64,000 nt of DNA from Pseudomonas izuensis (lineage in GTDB: Bacteria > Pseudomonadota > Gammaproteobacteria > Pseudomonadales > Pseudomonadaceae). Positions 49,748 through 63,858 of the stretch are shown here, in pieces. Location of the stretch: assembly GCF_009861505.1 (NCBI RefSeq), contig NZ_WTFT01000008.1, forward strand, positions 309,727 to 373,726, written 5' to 3'. Made by a program: the position numbers and the translations under genes. The notes beneath the pieces are model-generated. The model made no database searches. It worked only from the letters and a program-made list of their open reading frames with translations, and was not told where the DNA came from. The stretch's first letter is position 1; every line of letters begins with the position of its first letter.

Positions 49748-51090
49748 GCCAGATCCTCCACGGCGCGGACGAACTGGTGACCACGGTCTTCGTAGTTCTT
49801 GAACATGTCGAAGCTGGCACAGGCCGGCGACAGCAGCACCACGTCACCTGGCTGGGCAGCGGCGCGGCACTGTTCCACGGCTTCGACCAGCGAGCCGGCG
49901 CGAATCAACGGCACGGCATCGCCGATGGCCTCACCAATCTTGTCGGAGTCACGGCCCATCAGAATGACGGCGCGGCAGTTGGCCGCCACCGGATCGCGCA
50001 GATCCTTGAACTCGGCGCCCTTGCCGTCGCCACCGGCAATCAGCACGATCTTGCCGTCGATGTCCGCGCCCAGGCCTTCGATGGCGGCCAGGGCAGCACC
50101 GACGTTGGTGGCTTTGGAATCGTTGTAATAGCCCACGCCTTCCAGGTCCCGCACCCACTGGCAACGGTGTTCCAGCCCGGCGAAGTTGCGCAGGGCCGAG
50201 AGCATGGCATCGAACGGCAGGCCGACGGCGTGGCCAAGGGCCAATGCCGCCAGGGCGTTGGATTGATTATGGGCGCCGCGAATTTTCAGCTCGCGCACCG
50301 GCATCAGGTTCTGGAACTCGAAAGCCAGGTACTTCTCGCCGTCTTCTTCGCGGAGACCGAAAGCCTTGAAGTCCGGTTTGTTCAGGCCGAAGGTCCAGCA
50401 AGGCTGACCCTCGCCCATCAGCGGACGGCTCAAGGCATCCTGGCGGTTGACCACGAACTGCTTCGCACCACGGAAAATCCGGTGCTTGGCCAGGTGATAG
50501 GCCGGCAGACCGCTGTAGCGATCCATGTGGTCTTCGCTGATGTTGAGTACGGTCGCCACTTCGGCGTTGAGTTGATCGGTGGTTTCGAGCTGGAAGCTCG
50601 ACAACTCCATCACGTACAGCTCGATGTCGTCGCGCAGCAGATCCAGTGCCGGCGTGCCGAGGTTGCCACCGACGGCGACGCGCTTGCCGGCCGCGGCCGC
50701 CATTTCGCCGACCAGGGTGGTCACGGTGCTTTTCGCGTTGGAGCCGCTGATGGCCACGATCGGTGCCTTCGCGTTACGCGCGAACAGCTCGATGTCGCCG
50801 GACAGCTTCACGCCACGGGCAGCGGCAGCCTGCAGGGCCGGAGTCGCCAGCGCCAGGCCGGGACTCACGTAGAGCTCGTCGGCACGGCACAGGAATTCGA
50901 CATCCAGCTCGCCACAACGCACTTCCACGTGCGGATAGTCACGCTTGAGCGTGGCCAGTTCCGGTGGATTTTCCCGCGTATCGGCCACGGCAAACGCCAC
51001 GCCCCGGTTCGCCAGGAAGCGAACCAGGGACATGCCGCTCTTGCCGAGGCCGACAACGATGCGGAAGTGGTCAGAAGCGATCAGAGACAC
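49744..51090 (-). CDS. murD: UDP-MurNAc-L-Ala--D-glutamate ligase MurD
   Basis: MurD adds D-glutamate. The 448 residues have VVGLGKSGMSLVRFLANRG at the N-terminus, the ATP-binding SGSNAKSTVTTL near residue 115 (a known MurD variant of the GKT loop in Pseudomonas) and the C-terminal LSPACASFDMFKNYEDRG. It starts 6 bp after mraY. Confidence 0.97.
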   Translation of the reverse strand: MSLIASDHFRIVVGLGKSGMSLVRFLANRGVAFAVADTRENPPELATLKRDYPHVEVRCGELDVEFLCRADELYVSPGLALATPALQAAAARGVKLSGDIELFARNAKAPIVAISGSNAKSTVTTLVGEMAAAAGKRVAVGGNLGTPALDLLRDDIELYVMELSSFQLETTDQLNAEVATVLNISEDHMDRYSGLPAYHLAKHRIFRGAKQFVVNRQDALSRPLMGEGQPCWTFGLNKPDFKAFGLREEDGEKYLAFEFQNLMPVRELKIRGAHNQSNALAALALGHAVGLPFDAMLSALRNFAGLEHRCQWVRDLEGVGYYNDSKATNVGAALAAIEGLGADIDGKIVLIAGGDGKGAEFKDLRDPVAANCRAVILMGRDSDKIGEAIGDAVPLIRAGSLVEAVEQCRAAAQPGDVVLLSPACASFDMFKNYEDRGHQFVRAVEDLA

Positions 51091-51096
51091 GTGTTT

Positions 51097-52179
51097 CTAC
51101 CTCAGCTTCAGGGTGGCAAGGCCGATCAGCACGAGAATCACGGTGATGATCCAGAAACGGACGATCACGCGCGGCTCGGGCCAGCCCTTGAGTTCAAAGT
51201 GGTGGTGAATCGGCGCCATGCGGAATACGCGGCGACCGGTCAGCTTGAAGGAAGCAACCTGAATGACGACTGACAGGGTCTCCATCACGAACACGCCGCC
51301 CATGATGAACAGGACGATTTCCTGACGAACGATCACCGCGATGGTGCCCAGGGCCGCGCCCAGCGCCAGTGCGCCAACGTCGCCCATGAAGACTTGCGCC
51401 GGGTAGGTGTTGAACCACAGGAACCCCAGGCCCGCACCGATCAGCGCGCCGCAGAACACGATCAGCTCGCCCGCACCCGGTACGTAAGGGATGAGCAGGT
51501 ATTCGGCGAATTTCACGTTACCCGATAGGTAGCAGAAGATCCCCAGGCCGCCGCCGACCATCACGGTCGGCATGATCGCCAGGCCGTCGAGGCCGTCGGT
51601 CAGGTTGACCGCGTTGCTCGATCCGACGATCACGAAATAGGTCAGGACGATGAAGCCCGCACCCAACGGAATGCTGTAGTCCTTGAGCATCGGCAGGATC
51701 AGGGTGGTTTCCACCGGGGTCGCGGCGGTCATATAAAGGAAGATCGCTGCGCCCAGACCGAACACCGACTGCCAGAAGTATTTCCAGCGGCTCGGCAAGC
51801 CTCGGGAGTTCTTCTCGATCACCTTGCGGTAGTCGTCGACCCAGCCGATGGCGCCGTACAGCAGGGTCACCAGCAAAACGACCCAGACATAACGATTGCT
51901 CAGGTCAGCCCACAGCAGGGTGCTGACGCCGATCGAAGACAGAATCAGCGCACCACCCATGGTCGGGGTGCCGGACTTGGACAGGTGCGATTGCGGGCCG
52001 TCATTGCGAACGGACTGTCCGATCTGACGGTTCTGCAGGGTGCGGATCATCCACGGGCCATAGCACAGCGACAAAACCAGCGCGGTCAGTACACCGAGAA
52101 TCCCGCGCAGGGTCAGGTACTGGAAGACCGCGAAGCCTTTGTAGAACTGTTGCAGATACTCCGCTAGCAGCAGCAGCAT
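51097..52179 (-). CDS. mraY: Phospho-MurNAc-pentapeptide translocase MraY
   Basis: MraY moves phospho-MurNAc-pentapeptide to undecaprenyl phosphate, giving lipid I, in the inner membrane. The 360 residues form about ten helices, with the conserved cytosolic loops [16 protein letters not shown] (here [15 protein letters not shown]), GWVDDYRKV near residue 114 with the paired aspartates, [10 protein letters not shown], and [10 protein letters not shown]. The ATG at 52179 touches the murF stop (TAATG). Confidence 0.97.
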   Translation of the reverse strand: MLLLLAEYLQQFYKGFAVFQYLTLRGILGVLTALVLSLCYGPWMIRTLQNRQIGQSVRNDGPQSHLSKSGTPTMGGALILSSIGVSTLLWADLSNRYVWVVLLVTLLYGAIGWVDDYRKVIEKNSRGLPSRWKYFWQSVFGLGAAIFLYMTAATPVETTLILPMLKDYSIPLGAGFIVLTYFVIVGSSNAVNLTDGLDGLAIMPTVMVGGGLGIFCYLSGNVKFAEYLLIPYVPGAGELIVFCGALIGAGLGFLWFNTYPAQVFMGDVGALALGAALGTIAVIVRQEIVLFIMGGVFVMETLSVVIQVASFKLTGRRVFRMAPIHHHFELKGWPEPRVIVRFWIITVILVLIGLATLKLR

Positions 52180-53546
52180 TAATGTTTCTCCAGACTGGTC
52201 CCGCACAAAGCGGCGACGATGTTTTCCATCGCAGCGCTGCGCGAGCCCTTGATCAAAATGGTGGTGTTTGTGTCTTGCTCGGCGCCCAGGGCCTTGATCA
52301 GTTCAGCCTGCGTGCTGAAATGAAAGGCCTGTGGACCGAAGGCGTTGACGGCGTGAAGCATCATCGGCCCGACGGCGTACAGCGCAGAAACCTTGCCACG
52401 GGCGTATTCGCCCACGTCGCGGTGCCCCTGCTCCGCCCAATCGCCCAACTCGCCGATATCCCCGAGCACCAGGACGGTGCGACCGGAAAAGCCGGCGAGT
52501 ATATCAACGGCGGCGCACATGGAGGTGGGGTTCGCGTTGTAAGTGTCATCAATCACGCGCATGCCGTTGCTGGCCAGTTGTGCGACGGTGCGACCCTTGA
52601 CCGGTTGCACCGCGCCCAGGCCGGTGGCGATGCCGAACAGCGATACACCCAGTGCATGGGCGGCGGCTGCAGCGGCCATGGCGTTGGCAACGTTATGGGT
52701 GCCGAGCAGGTTCAATTGAACGCGCTCCACACCTTCGGGTGTGTGCAGGTTGAACGCCGGGCATCCGCGGGCATCGGTGGCCAGGTCGCTGGCATGGAAG
52801 TCCGCACTGCTGTTGGTCAGGGCGAAGGTCAGCACCTTGCGACCGGCTGCGCGTTTCTTCCAGATGTCGAACGCCTTGTCATCCAGATTGAGAACGGCGA
52901 CGCCATCGGCATCCAGCCCTTCAATAATCTCACCCTTGGCTTCGACGATTTTTTCCGGCCCGCCGAACTCGCCCACGTGGGCGGTCCCGGCATTGTTGAG
53001 AATGGCCACGTGGGGCTTGGTCATGCCGACGGTGTAGGCAATTTCACCCAGGCGTGAGGCTCCGAGCTCGATCACGGCGGCGGTGTGTTCCGGCGCCAGT
53101 TCGAGCAGGGTCAGCGGAACGCCGAGGTCGTTGTTCAGGTTGCCACGGGTCGCCAGCACCGGGCCCCGGGTGCGCAGGATGCTCGCGAGCATTTCCTTGA
53201 CCGTGGTCTTGCCACTGGAGCCGGTGACCGCAGCGACCGGATGGCTATAGGCTGCACGGTTCAGTGCGCCCAATTGCCCCAATGCCTGACGGGTATCGCT
53301 GACCAGCAATTGCGGCAGTGTGCTGTCGGCGACTTCGCGCTCGACCAATGCCGCGACGGCGCCTTTGGCCGCCACGTCATTGAGATAGTCATGGCCATCG
53401 AAGCGCGGGCCGGCCAAGGCAATAAACAACTGACCCGGCTTGATCGCGCGACTGTCGATGCTGACGCCGTCGAAGCTGGCATCGGCACCGATCAGGCGGC
53501 CACTCAATGCGCCGGTCAGTTCGCTGAGTTTCAAGGCTTTAAGCAT
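52179..53546 (-). CDS. murF: UDP-MurNAc-tripeptide--D-Ala-D-Ala ligase MurF
   Basis: MurF joins D-Ala-D-Ala (from DdlB) to the tripeptide. The 455 residues have [15 protein letters not shown] near residue 105 (ATP loop) and [13 protein letters not shown] near residue 332, both typical of MurF. Start ATG at 53546 overlaps the murE end by 8 bp. Confidence 0.97.
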   Translation of the reverse strand: MLKALKLSELTGALSGRLIGADASFDGVSIDSRAIKPGQLFIALAGPRFDGHDYLNDVAAKGAVAALVEREVADSTLPQLLVSDTRQALGQLGALNRAAYSHPVAAVTGSSGKTTVKEMLASILRTRGPVLATRGNLNNDLGVPLTLLELAPEHTAAVIELGASRLGEIAYTVGMTKPHVAILNNAGTAHVGEFGGPEKIVEAKGEIIEGLDADGVAVLNLDDKAFDIWKKRAAGRKVLTFALTNSSADFHASDLATDARGCPAFNLHTPEGVERVQLNLLGTHNVANAMAAAAAAHALGVSLFGIATGLGAVQPVKGRTVAQLASNGMRVIDDTYNANPTSMCAAVDILAGFSGRTVLVLGDIGELGDWAEQGHRDVGEYARGKVSALYAVGPMMLHAVNAFGPQAFHFSTQAELIKALGAEQDTNTTILIKGSRSAAMENIVAALCGTSLEKH

Positions 53547-55001
53547 GGGCCACCTCCCAAGCGGTCAAGGCGTGATCGGCCTCGACCAGATCAGAGAAGG
53601 CATGGCGCTCGCCGTTGATTTCCTGATAGTCCTCATGACCTTTACCGGCCAGCACGATCACGTCATCCGCCGAAGCACCGGCGATCAACCGGGCAATCGC
53701 CTGGCCACGGCCAGGGACGAACATCACTTTGTCCACAGCCATGAAACCGGCGCGGATGTCATCGAAAATAATCGCCGGATCTTCGGTACGCGGGTTGTCG
53801 TCGGTGACCAGCACGCCGTCGGCCAACCGCTCGACCACTTCAGCCATCAATGGACGCTTGCCGCGATCACGGTCGCCGCCGCAGCCGAACAGGCACAGCA
53901 AGCGCCCCTTGACGTGCGGACGCAGCGCGGTCAGGACTTTTTCCAGGGCATCCGGGGTGTGGGCATAATCGACCACCACCAGCGGCTGAGCGCCGCCGCC
54001 AAGACGCTGCATGCGACCGGCAGGGCCTTCGAGTTTCGGCAGCACCTTGAGAATTTCGTCGAGGGCGTAATCCAGACCGAGCAAGGCGCCGACGGCAGCC
54101 AGTACATTGCTCAGGTTGAAACGACCGAGCAGGGTGCTGCGCAAATGGTGTTCGCCCTGCGGCGTGACCAGCGTGGCGCGCACGCCTTCGTCGCCGAACT
54201 GCGCTTCGCGGCAATACAGGTAGGCGCTGCTGTCGAGCAGGCTGTAGGTAATCAGCCGCGACTCGCGTTTATCGGCGGCCAACTGCCGGCCGAAATCGTC
54301 GTCGAGGTTGACCACCCGGCATTTCAAATCGTTCCAGGCAAACAGTTTGGCCTTGGCTTCGCCGTAGGCCTGCATGGTGCCGTGATAATCCAGATGATCG
54401 CGGGAAAGATTGGTCATCACCGCCACGTCGAACGCCAGCGCGGTGACCCGCCCCTGATCCAGGCCATGGGACGACACTTCCATGGCCACGGCTTTGGCAC
54501 CGGCCTTTTTCAGGTCGCCAAGGGTCGCTTGCACGGCAATCGGATTCGGCGTGGTGTGCAGGCCGCTTTCCAGGGCACCGTAGAAACCGGAGCCCAGGGT
54601 GCCGACGATGCCGCAGTGCTGGCCGAGCAGGTCCAGCGCCTGGGCCACCAGCTGGGTCACGCTGGTCTTGCCGTTGGTGCCGGTCACGCCGATCAGGTTC
54701 AGGTGATGGCTCGGCTCGCCATAAAAACGTCCGGCGATATCCGACAGTTGCGCCGCCAGGCCTTTGACCGGAATCAACGGCACCTCGGTAATCGGCAGCA
54801 CGGTGGCGCCTTCCACTTCGTACGCCACGGCAGCGGCACCGCGCTGCAGCGCATCACCAATGTGCGCACGGCCGTCGAACTTGCCGCCCGGCACCGCGAG
54901 AAACAGGTCTCCGGCGCGCACATTACGGCTATCGAGCGCCAATTCACGGATCAACAGATCGTGGCCGGCGTGGGGAAAAATCTTGTTCAGACTCAATGAC
55001 A

Positions 55002-55002
<1 letters not shown>
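53539..55002 (-). CDS. murE: UDP-MurNAc-L-Ala-D-Glu--meso-diaminopimelate ligase MurE
   Basis: MurE adds meso-diaminopimelate. The 487 residues have GVTGTNGKTSVTQLV near residue 107. TDDNPRTEDP near residue 402 contains the DNPR motif that selects meso-diaminopimelate over lysine. Its start overlaps the ftsI stop by one base. Confidence 0.97.
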
Positions 55003-57030
<2,028 letters not shown>

Positions 57031-57034
<4 letters not shown>

Positions 57035-57978
57035 CGCAGCTTCTCCGCCACACGCATGACAGCGCTACGGGAACGGGGGTTGGCTTTGAGTTCGGCGTCG
57101 GAGGCCGTCTGTGCTTTGCCATGGATTTTGATTTTCGGTTCGAAAGCGACATGCCGAACCGGCAGGTTGCGCGGCAGGTTGTCGGCTTCGCCTTTCACCA
57201 GTTTGCGCATGAACAGTTTGACGATACGGTCTTCGAGCGAATGGAAGCTGATCACCACCAGGCGACCGCCCACTTCCAGGCACTCCAGGGCGGCTTCAAG
57301 GCCGGTTTCCAGATCACCCAATTCGTTGTTGACGTGAATGCGCAGCCCCTGGAACGCACGGGTAGCAGGGTTCTTGCCCTTTTCCCACGCCGGGTTGGCG
57401 ACTTTCAATACTTCAGCCAGATCGCCGGTGCGCTCGAACGGCTTGATGTCGCGACGCTCGGCCACGGCACGGGCCATGCGCCCGGAAAAACGCTCTTCGC
57501 CGTATTCCTTGAACACGCGGGCGATTTCTTCCACCGGTGCGGTGTTGACGAACTCGGCCGCACTGATCCCGCGGGACGGGTCCATACGCATGTCCAGGGG
57601 GCCGTCATTGAGGAAACTGAAGCCGCGCTCAGGGTCGTCGAGTTGCGGCGAAGACACGCCGAGGTCAAGCAATATGCCGCTGACCTTGCCTTGCAGTCCG
57701 CGTTCGGCGACTTCGGATCCAAGCTCGGCAAAGCTGCGCTGCACAACGACAAAGCGGCCGTCTTCGGCCGCTAGCGTCTGCCCGGTGGCAATCGCTTGAG
57801 GATCTTTGTCGAACCCGAGCAACCGCCCATCAGGACCCAGTCGGCTCAGGATCAACCGGCTATGTCCGCCCCGCCCGAACGTGCCATCCAGATAGCAGCC
57901 ATCAGGGCGTACGGCGAGAGCCTCGACGGCTTCGTCAAGCAGTACGGTGATGTGGTTAAAGCCGCTATCAATAGTCAC
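57031..57978 (-). CDS. rsmH: 16S rRNA (cytosine1402-N4)-methyltransferase RsmH (MraW)
   Basis: RsmH methylates N4 of C1402 in 16S rRNA using S-adenosylmethionine. The 315 residues have the SAM motif [14 protein letters not shown] near residue 31, [19 protein letters not shown] near residue 105 and [13 protein letters not shown] near residue 244. RsmI, which acts on the same nucleotide, is encoded about 1.2 kb upstream on the same strand. The start is GTG at 57978, overlapping the mraZ stop (GTGA). Confidence 0.97.
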
Positions 57979-58430
57979 AGGATCAAATCACGCAGTTCAT
58001 CAGGCATGGCGCCCGGTTGTTGAATAGCAGCCAGGTCAGCGGCAGAAACCGCATTCCAGGCATCCTCGTCCCACAATTGGAACTTGTTCAGTTGGCCTAC
58101 CAACATCGCGTGCTTATCCAACTTGGCATATTCACGAAGACGCGGCGGTACCAGGAAACGACCACTGCCATCGAGCTCGAGGTCGACGGCATTACCAATC
58201 AGTAAACGTTGCAGGCGGCGGTTCTCTTCACGGAGCGAAGGCAGTGCGCGCAGTTTGGTTTCAATAATTTCCCACTCATCGAGGGGGTAAACACACAAAC
58301 ACGGATCAACGGCATCAATTGTGACGATTAACTGCCCGGAACTACGCGAAACGAGCTCGTCACGGTACCGGCTCGGCATGGCGAGACGGCCCTTTGCATC
58401 GAGACTGATAGCGTTGGCTCCGCGAAACAC
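57975..58430 (-). CDS. mraZ: Transcriptional regulator MraZ
   Basis: MraZ is a ring-forming DNA-binding protein with two SpoVT-AbrB-like halves that represses the dcw promoter in E. coli. The 151 residues contain [19 protein letters not shown] and, in the second half, [18 protein letters not shown]. The start is GTG at 58430. It is the first gene of the dcw cluster, and three candidate MraZ boxes lie 42-68 bp upstream. Confidence 0.95.
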   Translation of the reverse strand: MFRGANAISLDAKGRLAMPSRYRDELVSRSSGQLIVTIDAVDPCLCVYPLDEWEIIETKLRALPSLREENRRLQRLLIGNAVDLELDGSGRFLVPPRLREYAKLDKHAMLVGQLNKFQLWDEDAWNAVSAADLAAIQQPGAMPDELRDLIL

Positions 58431-58471
58431 GTCAGCGTTTCTCCAAATATTAGCGTTTTGCGCTCAAAAAA

Positions 58472-58498
58472 CCCACTTCATGCCACTTTCCGCCACTT
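58472..58498 (-). promoter_or_regulatory. MraZ boxes: three direct repeats, 10-bp phased
   Basis: On the - strand AAGTGGC, AAGTGGC and AAGTGGG occur at 10-bp intervals (58492-58498, 58482-58488, 58472-58478). Known MraZ operators in E. coli are short G-rich direct repeats, also 10 bp apart, just downstream of the promoter. The position here fits autorepression of the dcw cluster. Confidence 0.75.
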
Positions 58499-58504
58499 GC
58501 GCAC

Positions 58505-58534
58505 ACTATAGGAATGCGCCCACCACACCGTCAA
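58505..58534 (-). promoter_or_regulatory. Sigma70 promoter of the dcw cluster (Pmra)
   Basis: On the - strand TTGACG (58534-58529) and TATAGT (58510-58505) are separated by 18 bp. Both hexamers are close to consensus. Transcription would start near 58498, at the first MraZ box. Confidence 0.75.
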
Positions 58535-58786
58535 GGCGCGGATTGAAGGAAAACCCTTACAGAACTGAGATTTAGGAGCATAAAAGGAGGGGTAACCAGA
58601 ATCCGGCAGATGCACCTGCCCGATAACTTGAATCAGCACAGAGGGCTGCGTTCGGAAGTTAAAGTAATTTATTAAGAGTAAGATTTTTTTGGTATTACGA
58701 AAGTGTTAATGCCGACGTTTCTGAAAGGAGGGAAATTGCTATCACCACCACTCTGCTCAATGATTTAAGCAGAGGGAAGAAAAAAG
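58535..58786. other. Intergenic region between dcw promoter and rnpB
   Basis: About 250 bp, more AT-rich than its surroundings, without a convincing gene. An inverted repeat at 58751-58774 (CTCTGCT / AGCAGAG, extended to 10 bp with a G-U pair on the - strand) lies just beyond the rnpB U-tract and could be a backup terminator. Nothing else recognised. Confidence 0.5.
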
Positions 58787-59142
58787 GTGGAGAGTCGATC
58801 TGTAAGCCGGGTTCTGTCTTGAACAGTCATTCGTCTACGATGGCCATCACTGGACATCTTTAGCAACCTACCCGGTCCCAGCGCGGGCCACGCCTTGGGA
58901 CCCTATTTGGTCTTGCTCCAAGTGGGGTTTACCTAGCCACGAACTGTTGCCAGACGTGCGGTGCGCTCTTACCGCACCTTTTCACCCTTACCGGCGCCGA
59001 AGCGCTTAGGCGGTTATTTTCTGTGGCACTTTCCGTAGGCTCACGCCTCCCAGGCATTACCTGGCACTTCGCCCTATGGAGCCCGGACTTTCCTCCCCCC
59101 CCTAATTTTCATAGAGGGCAGCGACTGTCCGATCGACTCTCC
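58787..59142 (-). ncRNA. rnpB: RNase P RNA (M1 RNA, type A)
   Basis: The catalytic RNA that trims tRNA 5' leaders. On the - strand it runs from AGAGTCGATCGGACAGTCGC to CGGCTTACAGATCGACTCTC. Conserved blocks are GAGGAAAGTCCGGGCTCCAT, CACAGAAAATAACCGCC, and GGTAAGGGTGAAAAGGTGCG followed by the 3' CGGCTTACAGATCG. The two ends form the P1 helix (GAGTCGATC / GATCGACTC); six U follow just after, so P1 may double as the terminator stem. Ends are accurate to a few bases. Confidence 0.96.
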
Positions 59143-59162
59143 GTCGCGAAGGTTAACGGCAG

Positions 59163-59183
59163 AGCGCTTGAAGAACAAGCGCT
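59163..59183 (-). terminator. Hairpin after rsmI
   Basis: Perfect 8-bp stem AGCGCTTG / CAAGCGCT with a 5-nt loop, about 30 bp past the rsmI stop and about 20 bp before rnpB. It has no U-tract; a weak terminator or a processing site are both possible. Confidence 0.4.
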
Positions 59184-59215
59184 AAAAGCCTTTGGCCATG
59201 CCAGCGCGTCGGTTT

Positions 59216-60088
59216 TTACTCGCCCTTCTGTTTATCCAGCGCAACCTGATAGAGCACATTCTTGCGCTCACCGGTGATTTGCGCTGCCAGTGCCGCGGCA
59301 CGCTTGAGCGGCATTTCTTCAAGCAACAGGTTGAGGATGCGCATCGCCTCACTGCTGACTGCGTCTTCGCTCTCGGGTGCCGACCAACCCGCCACCAGCA
59401 CCACACACTCACCACGCTGCTGATTGCTATCCGACTCGACGAACTGGCGCAACTCGGCCAGTGGCAAGCCCTTGAGGGTTTCAAACGTCTTGGTCAACTC
59501 CCGCGCCAGCAATGCAGGACGGTCGGCGCCGAACACCAGCTCCATGTCTTGCAGGCATTCGAGGATCCGGTGCGGGGCCTCATAAAAGATCAATGTGCGC
59601 GGCTCTTCCTTTATCAACTCCAGACGAGCGCGCCTTCCCACAGCCTTGGCCGGCAGAAAACCTTCAAAGATGAAACGATCAGAGGGCAGCCCGGCCGCCG
59701 ACAATGCTGCAATCAATGCACAGGCGCCCGGAACCGGTACCACATTGATCCCGGCTGCACGAGCCTGGCGCACCAGGTGATAACCCGGATCGGAAATCAA
59801 CGGCGTGCCTGCATCGGAGATCAGCGCCACATCATCACCCGCGAGCAGGCGAGTAATAAAGCGACTGCCCTCATCACGCTCATTGTGCTCATGGCAAGCC
59901 GCCAGCGGCGTAGGAATGCCGAAGTGCTGCATCAAACGCTGGGAGTGCCGGGTATCCTCGGCGGCGATCAACGCGACCTCGCGCAGGATTTTCAGCGCAC
60001 GCGCACTGATGTCGTCCAGGTTGCCGATGGGCGTCGCCACCACATAAAGCGAGCCAGCAGCGGAATTCAAAGCACCTGGAGCAGTCAA
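59216..60088 (-). CDS. rsmI: 16S rRNA (cytidine1402-2'-O)-methyltransferase RsmI
   Basis: RsmI methylates the 2'-OH of C1402, the nucleotide also modified by RsmH. The 290-residue protein is of the tetrapyrrole-methylase fold, with LYVVATPIGNLDDIS near residue 14, AAEDTRHSQRLM, and ALISDAGTPLISDPGY near residue 82. I choose TTG at 60088 because GAGG lies exactly eight bases upstream and the protein then begins (M)TAPGAL; GTG three codons earlier is possible. A TACAAT at 60124-60119 (- strand) is a candidate -10. Confidence 0.93.
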   Translation of the reverse strand: MTAPGALNSAAGSLYVVATPIGNLDDISARALKILREVALIAAEDTRHSQRLMQHFGIPTPLAACHEHNERDEGSRFITRLLAGDDVALISDAGTPLISDPGYHLVRQARAAGINVVPVPGACALIAALSAAGLPSDRFIFEGFLPAKAVGRRARLELIKEEPRTLIFYEAPHRILECLQDMELVFGADRPALLARELTKTFETLKGLPLAELRQFVESDSNQQRGECVVLVAGWSAPESEDAVSSEAMRILNLLLEEMPLKRAAALAAQITGERKNVLYQVALDKQKGE

Positions 60089-60255
60089 AGCGCACACCTC
60101 ATGATCGATAAAGCCGCCATTGTAACGCGTAGCGACGCTGGCGATATGCGCAAGCATCATCGGGTTTTGCAACGGTTTGTGCCGCACCGCAACATTTACA
60201 CCAGCTAAATTGATCGATTCACGCCAGTAACATCGCGCCCCGGCCAGCGCTTGGG

Positions 60256-60261
60256 TACAAT
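60256..60261 (+). promoter_or_regulatory. Candidate -10 element of the lpoA operon
   Basis: TACAAT, 37 bp before the lpoA ATG, in the divergent gap with rsmI. No good -35 hexamer is visible, so the call is weak. Confidence 0.3.
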
Positions 60262-60297
60262 TCCACGCTAATTTGATCGAGTATCAGGAACACTTAC

Positions 60298-62108
60298 ATG
60301 ATCGCTTGCCTGCGGCTGTTCACTGCCCTCTGCCTCGCTGCCTTGCTGGCGGCCTGCGCCAGCTCGCCCTCTTCCAGCCTTGGCGAACTACCACGGACCC
60401 CGGATGCCAGTATCGAGCAACTGCTCGAGAAAGCCGCCCAAAGCAAATCGCCGGAGGACGCCGCCCTGTTGCGCCTGAGCGCTGCAGACCTGGCTTACCA
60501 CCAAGGTAATGCCGCCCAATCCGCGCAAATCCTGCAGCAAGTGCCCGTGGAGCAACTCAAGCCCGGCCAGCAGGTCTTCGCCAATACACTGGCCGCCGAA
60601 TTGGCATTGACCCGCAACCAGCCGAAAGCCGCGCTGACCGCCCTGAGCCACCCGAGCATGGCGCGCCTGGCAGAATTGCCGCAAGAGCAGCAGGTCCGCA
60701 CTGGCACCGTTCGCGCTCGTGCGCTTGAAGCCGATGGCCAGACCCTGGCCGCCGCAAAGGAACGCATCTTCATTGCGCCGATGCTCAGCGGTGACGCCGC
60801 CGGCAAAAACCACGAAGCGATCTGGGCACTGATCGCCTCGCTGCCGACTGACCAATTGCAGCCGAACACGACGGACGATCTCGGCGGCTGGATGGGCCTG
60901 GCGCTGGCGGTAAAAACGGCCGGCACCGTGGAACAGCAGCAGGCCGCCATCGATAACTGGCGCGCACAGCACCCTAAACATCCGGCTGCCATTCAGTTGC
61001 CACTGCCACTGACCAAACTCAAGGAGCTGGCCGGCCAGTCCCTGAGCAAGATCGCCCTGCTGCTGCCGCAGGATGGTCCGCTGGCCTCGGTCGGCAAAGC
61101 ATTGCGCGAAGGCTTCATGGCCGCTCACTATCAGGCGCAGCAAGCCGGGCAGAAGCCGCCAGCCATCGAGTTTTATGACAGCTCGCGCCTGACGTCCCTC
61201 GACGAGTTCTATCGCAAGGCCCAGGCCGATGGCGTGCAACTGGTCATTGGCCCACTGGAGAAGCCGCTGGTCAAACAGCTGAGCACTCGCCCGCAATTGC
61301 CGATCACCACCTTGGCGCTTAACTACAGCGAAGGCGAGCAAGGCCCGGCCCAACTGTTCCAGTTCGGTCTGGCCGCTGAAGACGAAGCCCGCGAAGTGTC
61401 TCGCCGCGCTCGCGCCGACGGCCTGCATCGCGCAGCCATCATGGTGCCGAAAGGCGAATGGGGCGACCGCGTACTTCGAGCGTTCAGCCAGGACTGGCAA
61501 GCCAACGGCGGCAGCATCGTCGCCACCGAACGCGTCGACCAGCCGGTTCAATTGGCCCAGCAGATTGCCGACATGTTCCAACTGCGTCAGAGCGAAGGTC
61601 GCGCCAAGAGCCTGCAAAGCACCGTCGGTTCGCAAGTCGCCGCCCAACCTTCCCGTCGCCAGGACATCGAATTCATCTTCCTGGCCGCCACCCCACAACA
61701 GGCTCAACAGATCAAACCGACCCTGAACTTCCAGTACGCAGGCGATGTTCCGGTTTACGCCACGTCCCACGTGTTCAGCGCCAGCGGCGATGTGAACCAG
61801 TACAACGACATGAACGGCATCCGCTTCTGCGAAACGCCATGGTTGCTGGACGCTAATGATCCGTTGCGCAAACAAGTCACCGCTCAATGGCCACAAGCAG
61901 CCGGCAGCCTGGGTCGCTTGTATGCCATGGGTGTCGACGCTTATCGCCTGGCGCCGCGCCTGGGGCAACTCAAGGCCCTGCCGGACAGCCGCATCGAAGG
62001 CGAATCGGGCAGCCTGGGCATGACGCAGAACCAGCGCGTCGTGCGGCAGTTGCCGTGGGCCGAGTTCGTCAATGGCCAGGTTCAGCGCCTGCCGGACACT
62101 TCACGCTA

Positions 62109-62109
<1 letters not shown>
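60298..62109 (+). CDS. lpoA: Penicillin-binding protein activator LpoA
   Basis: LpoA is an outer-membrane lipoprotein that activates PBP1a from the outside. The 603 residues start with a lipoprotein signal (CLAALLAACASSPSSS, Cys20). A TPR-rich N-terminal region of about 220 residues comes next, then a periplasmic-binding-like domain beginning SKIALLLPQDGPLASVGKAL. This is the LppC/YraM arrangement. Divergent from rsmI, as in many gammaproteobacteria, and overlapping yraN (TAATG). Confidence 0.93.
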
Positions 62110-63741
<1,632 letters not shown>

Positions 63742-63749
63742 TACCCCTT

Positions 63750-63845
63750 CCTGTAGGAGCCGGCTTGCCGGCGAAGGCGTCAGCACAGTCAACGTATCAA
63801 TCGTCTGAATTGACGCTTTCGCTGGCAAGCCGGCTACCATAGGGG
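63750..63845. repeat. REPIN (class D)
   Basis: CCTGTAGGAGCCGGCTTGCC ... GCTGGCAAGCCGGCTACCAT. The outer part of the right arm has drifted (GGCTACCATAG for GGCTCCTACAG). It lies between the BON lipoprotein gene and the edge gene. Confidence 0.88.
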
Positions 63846-63858
63846 GTCGGGTGCAATG

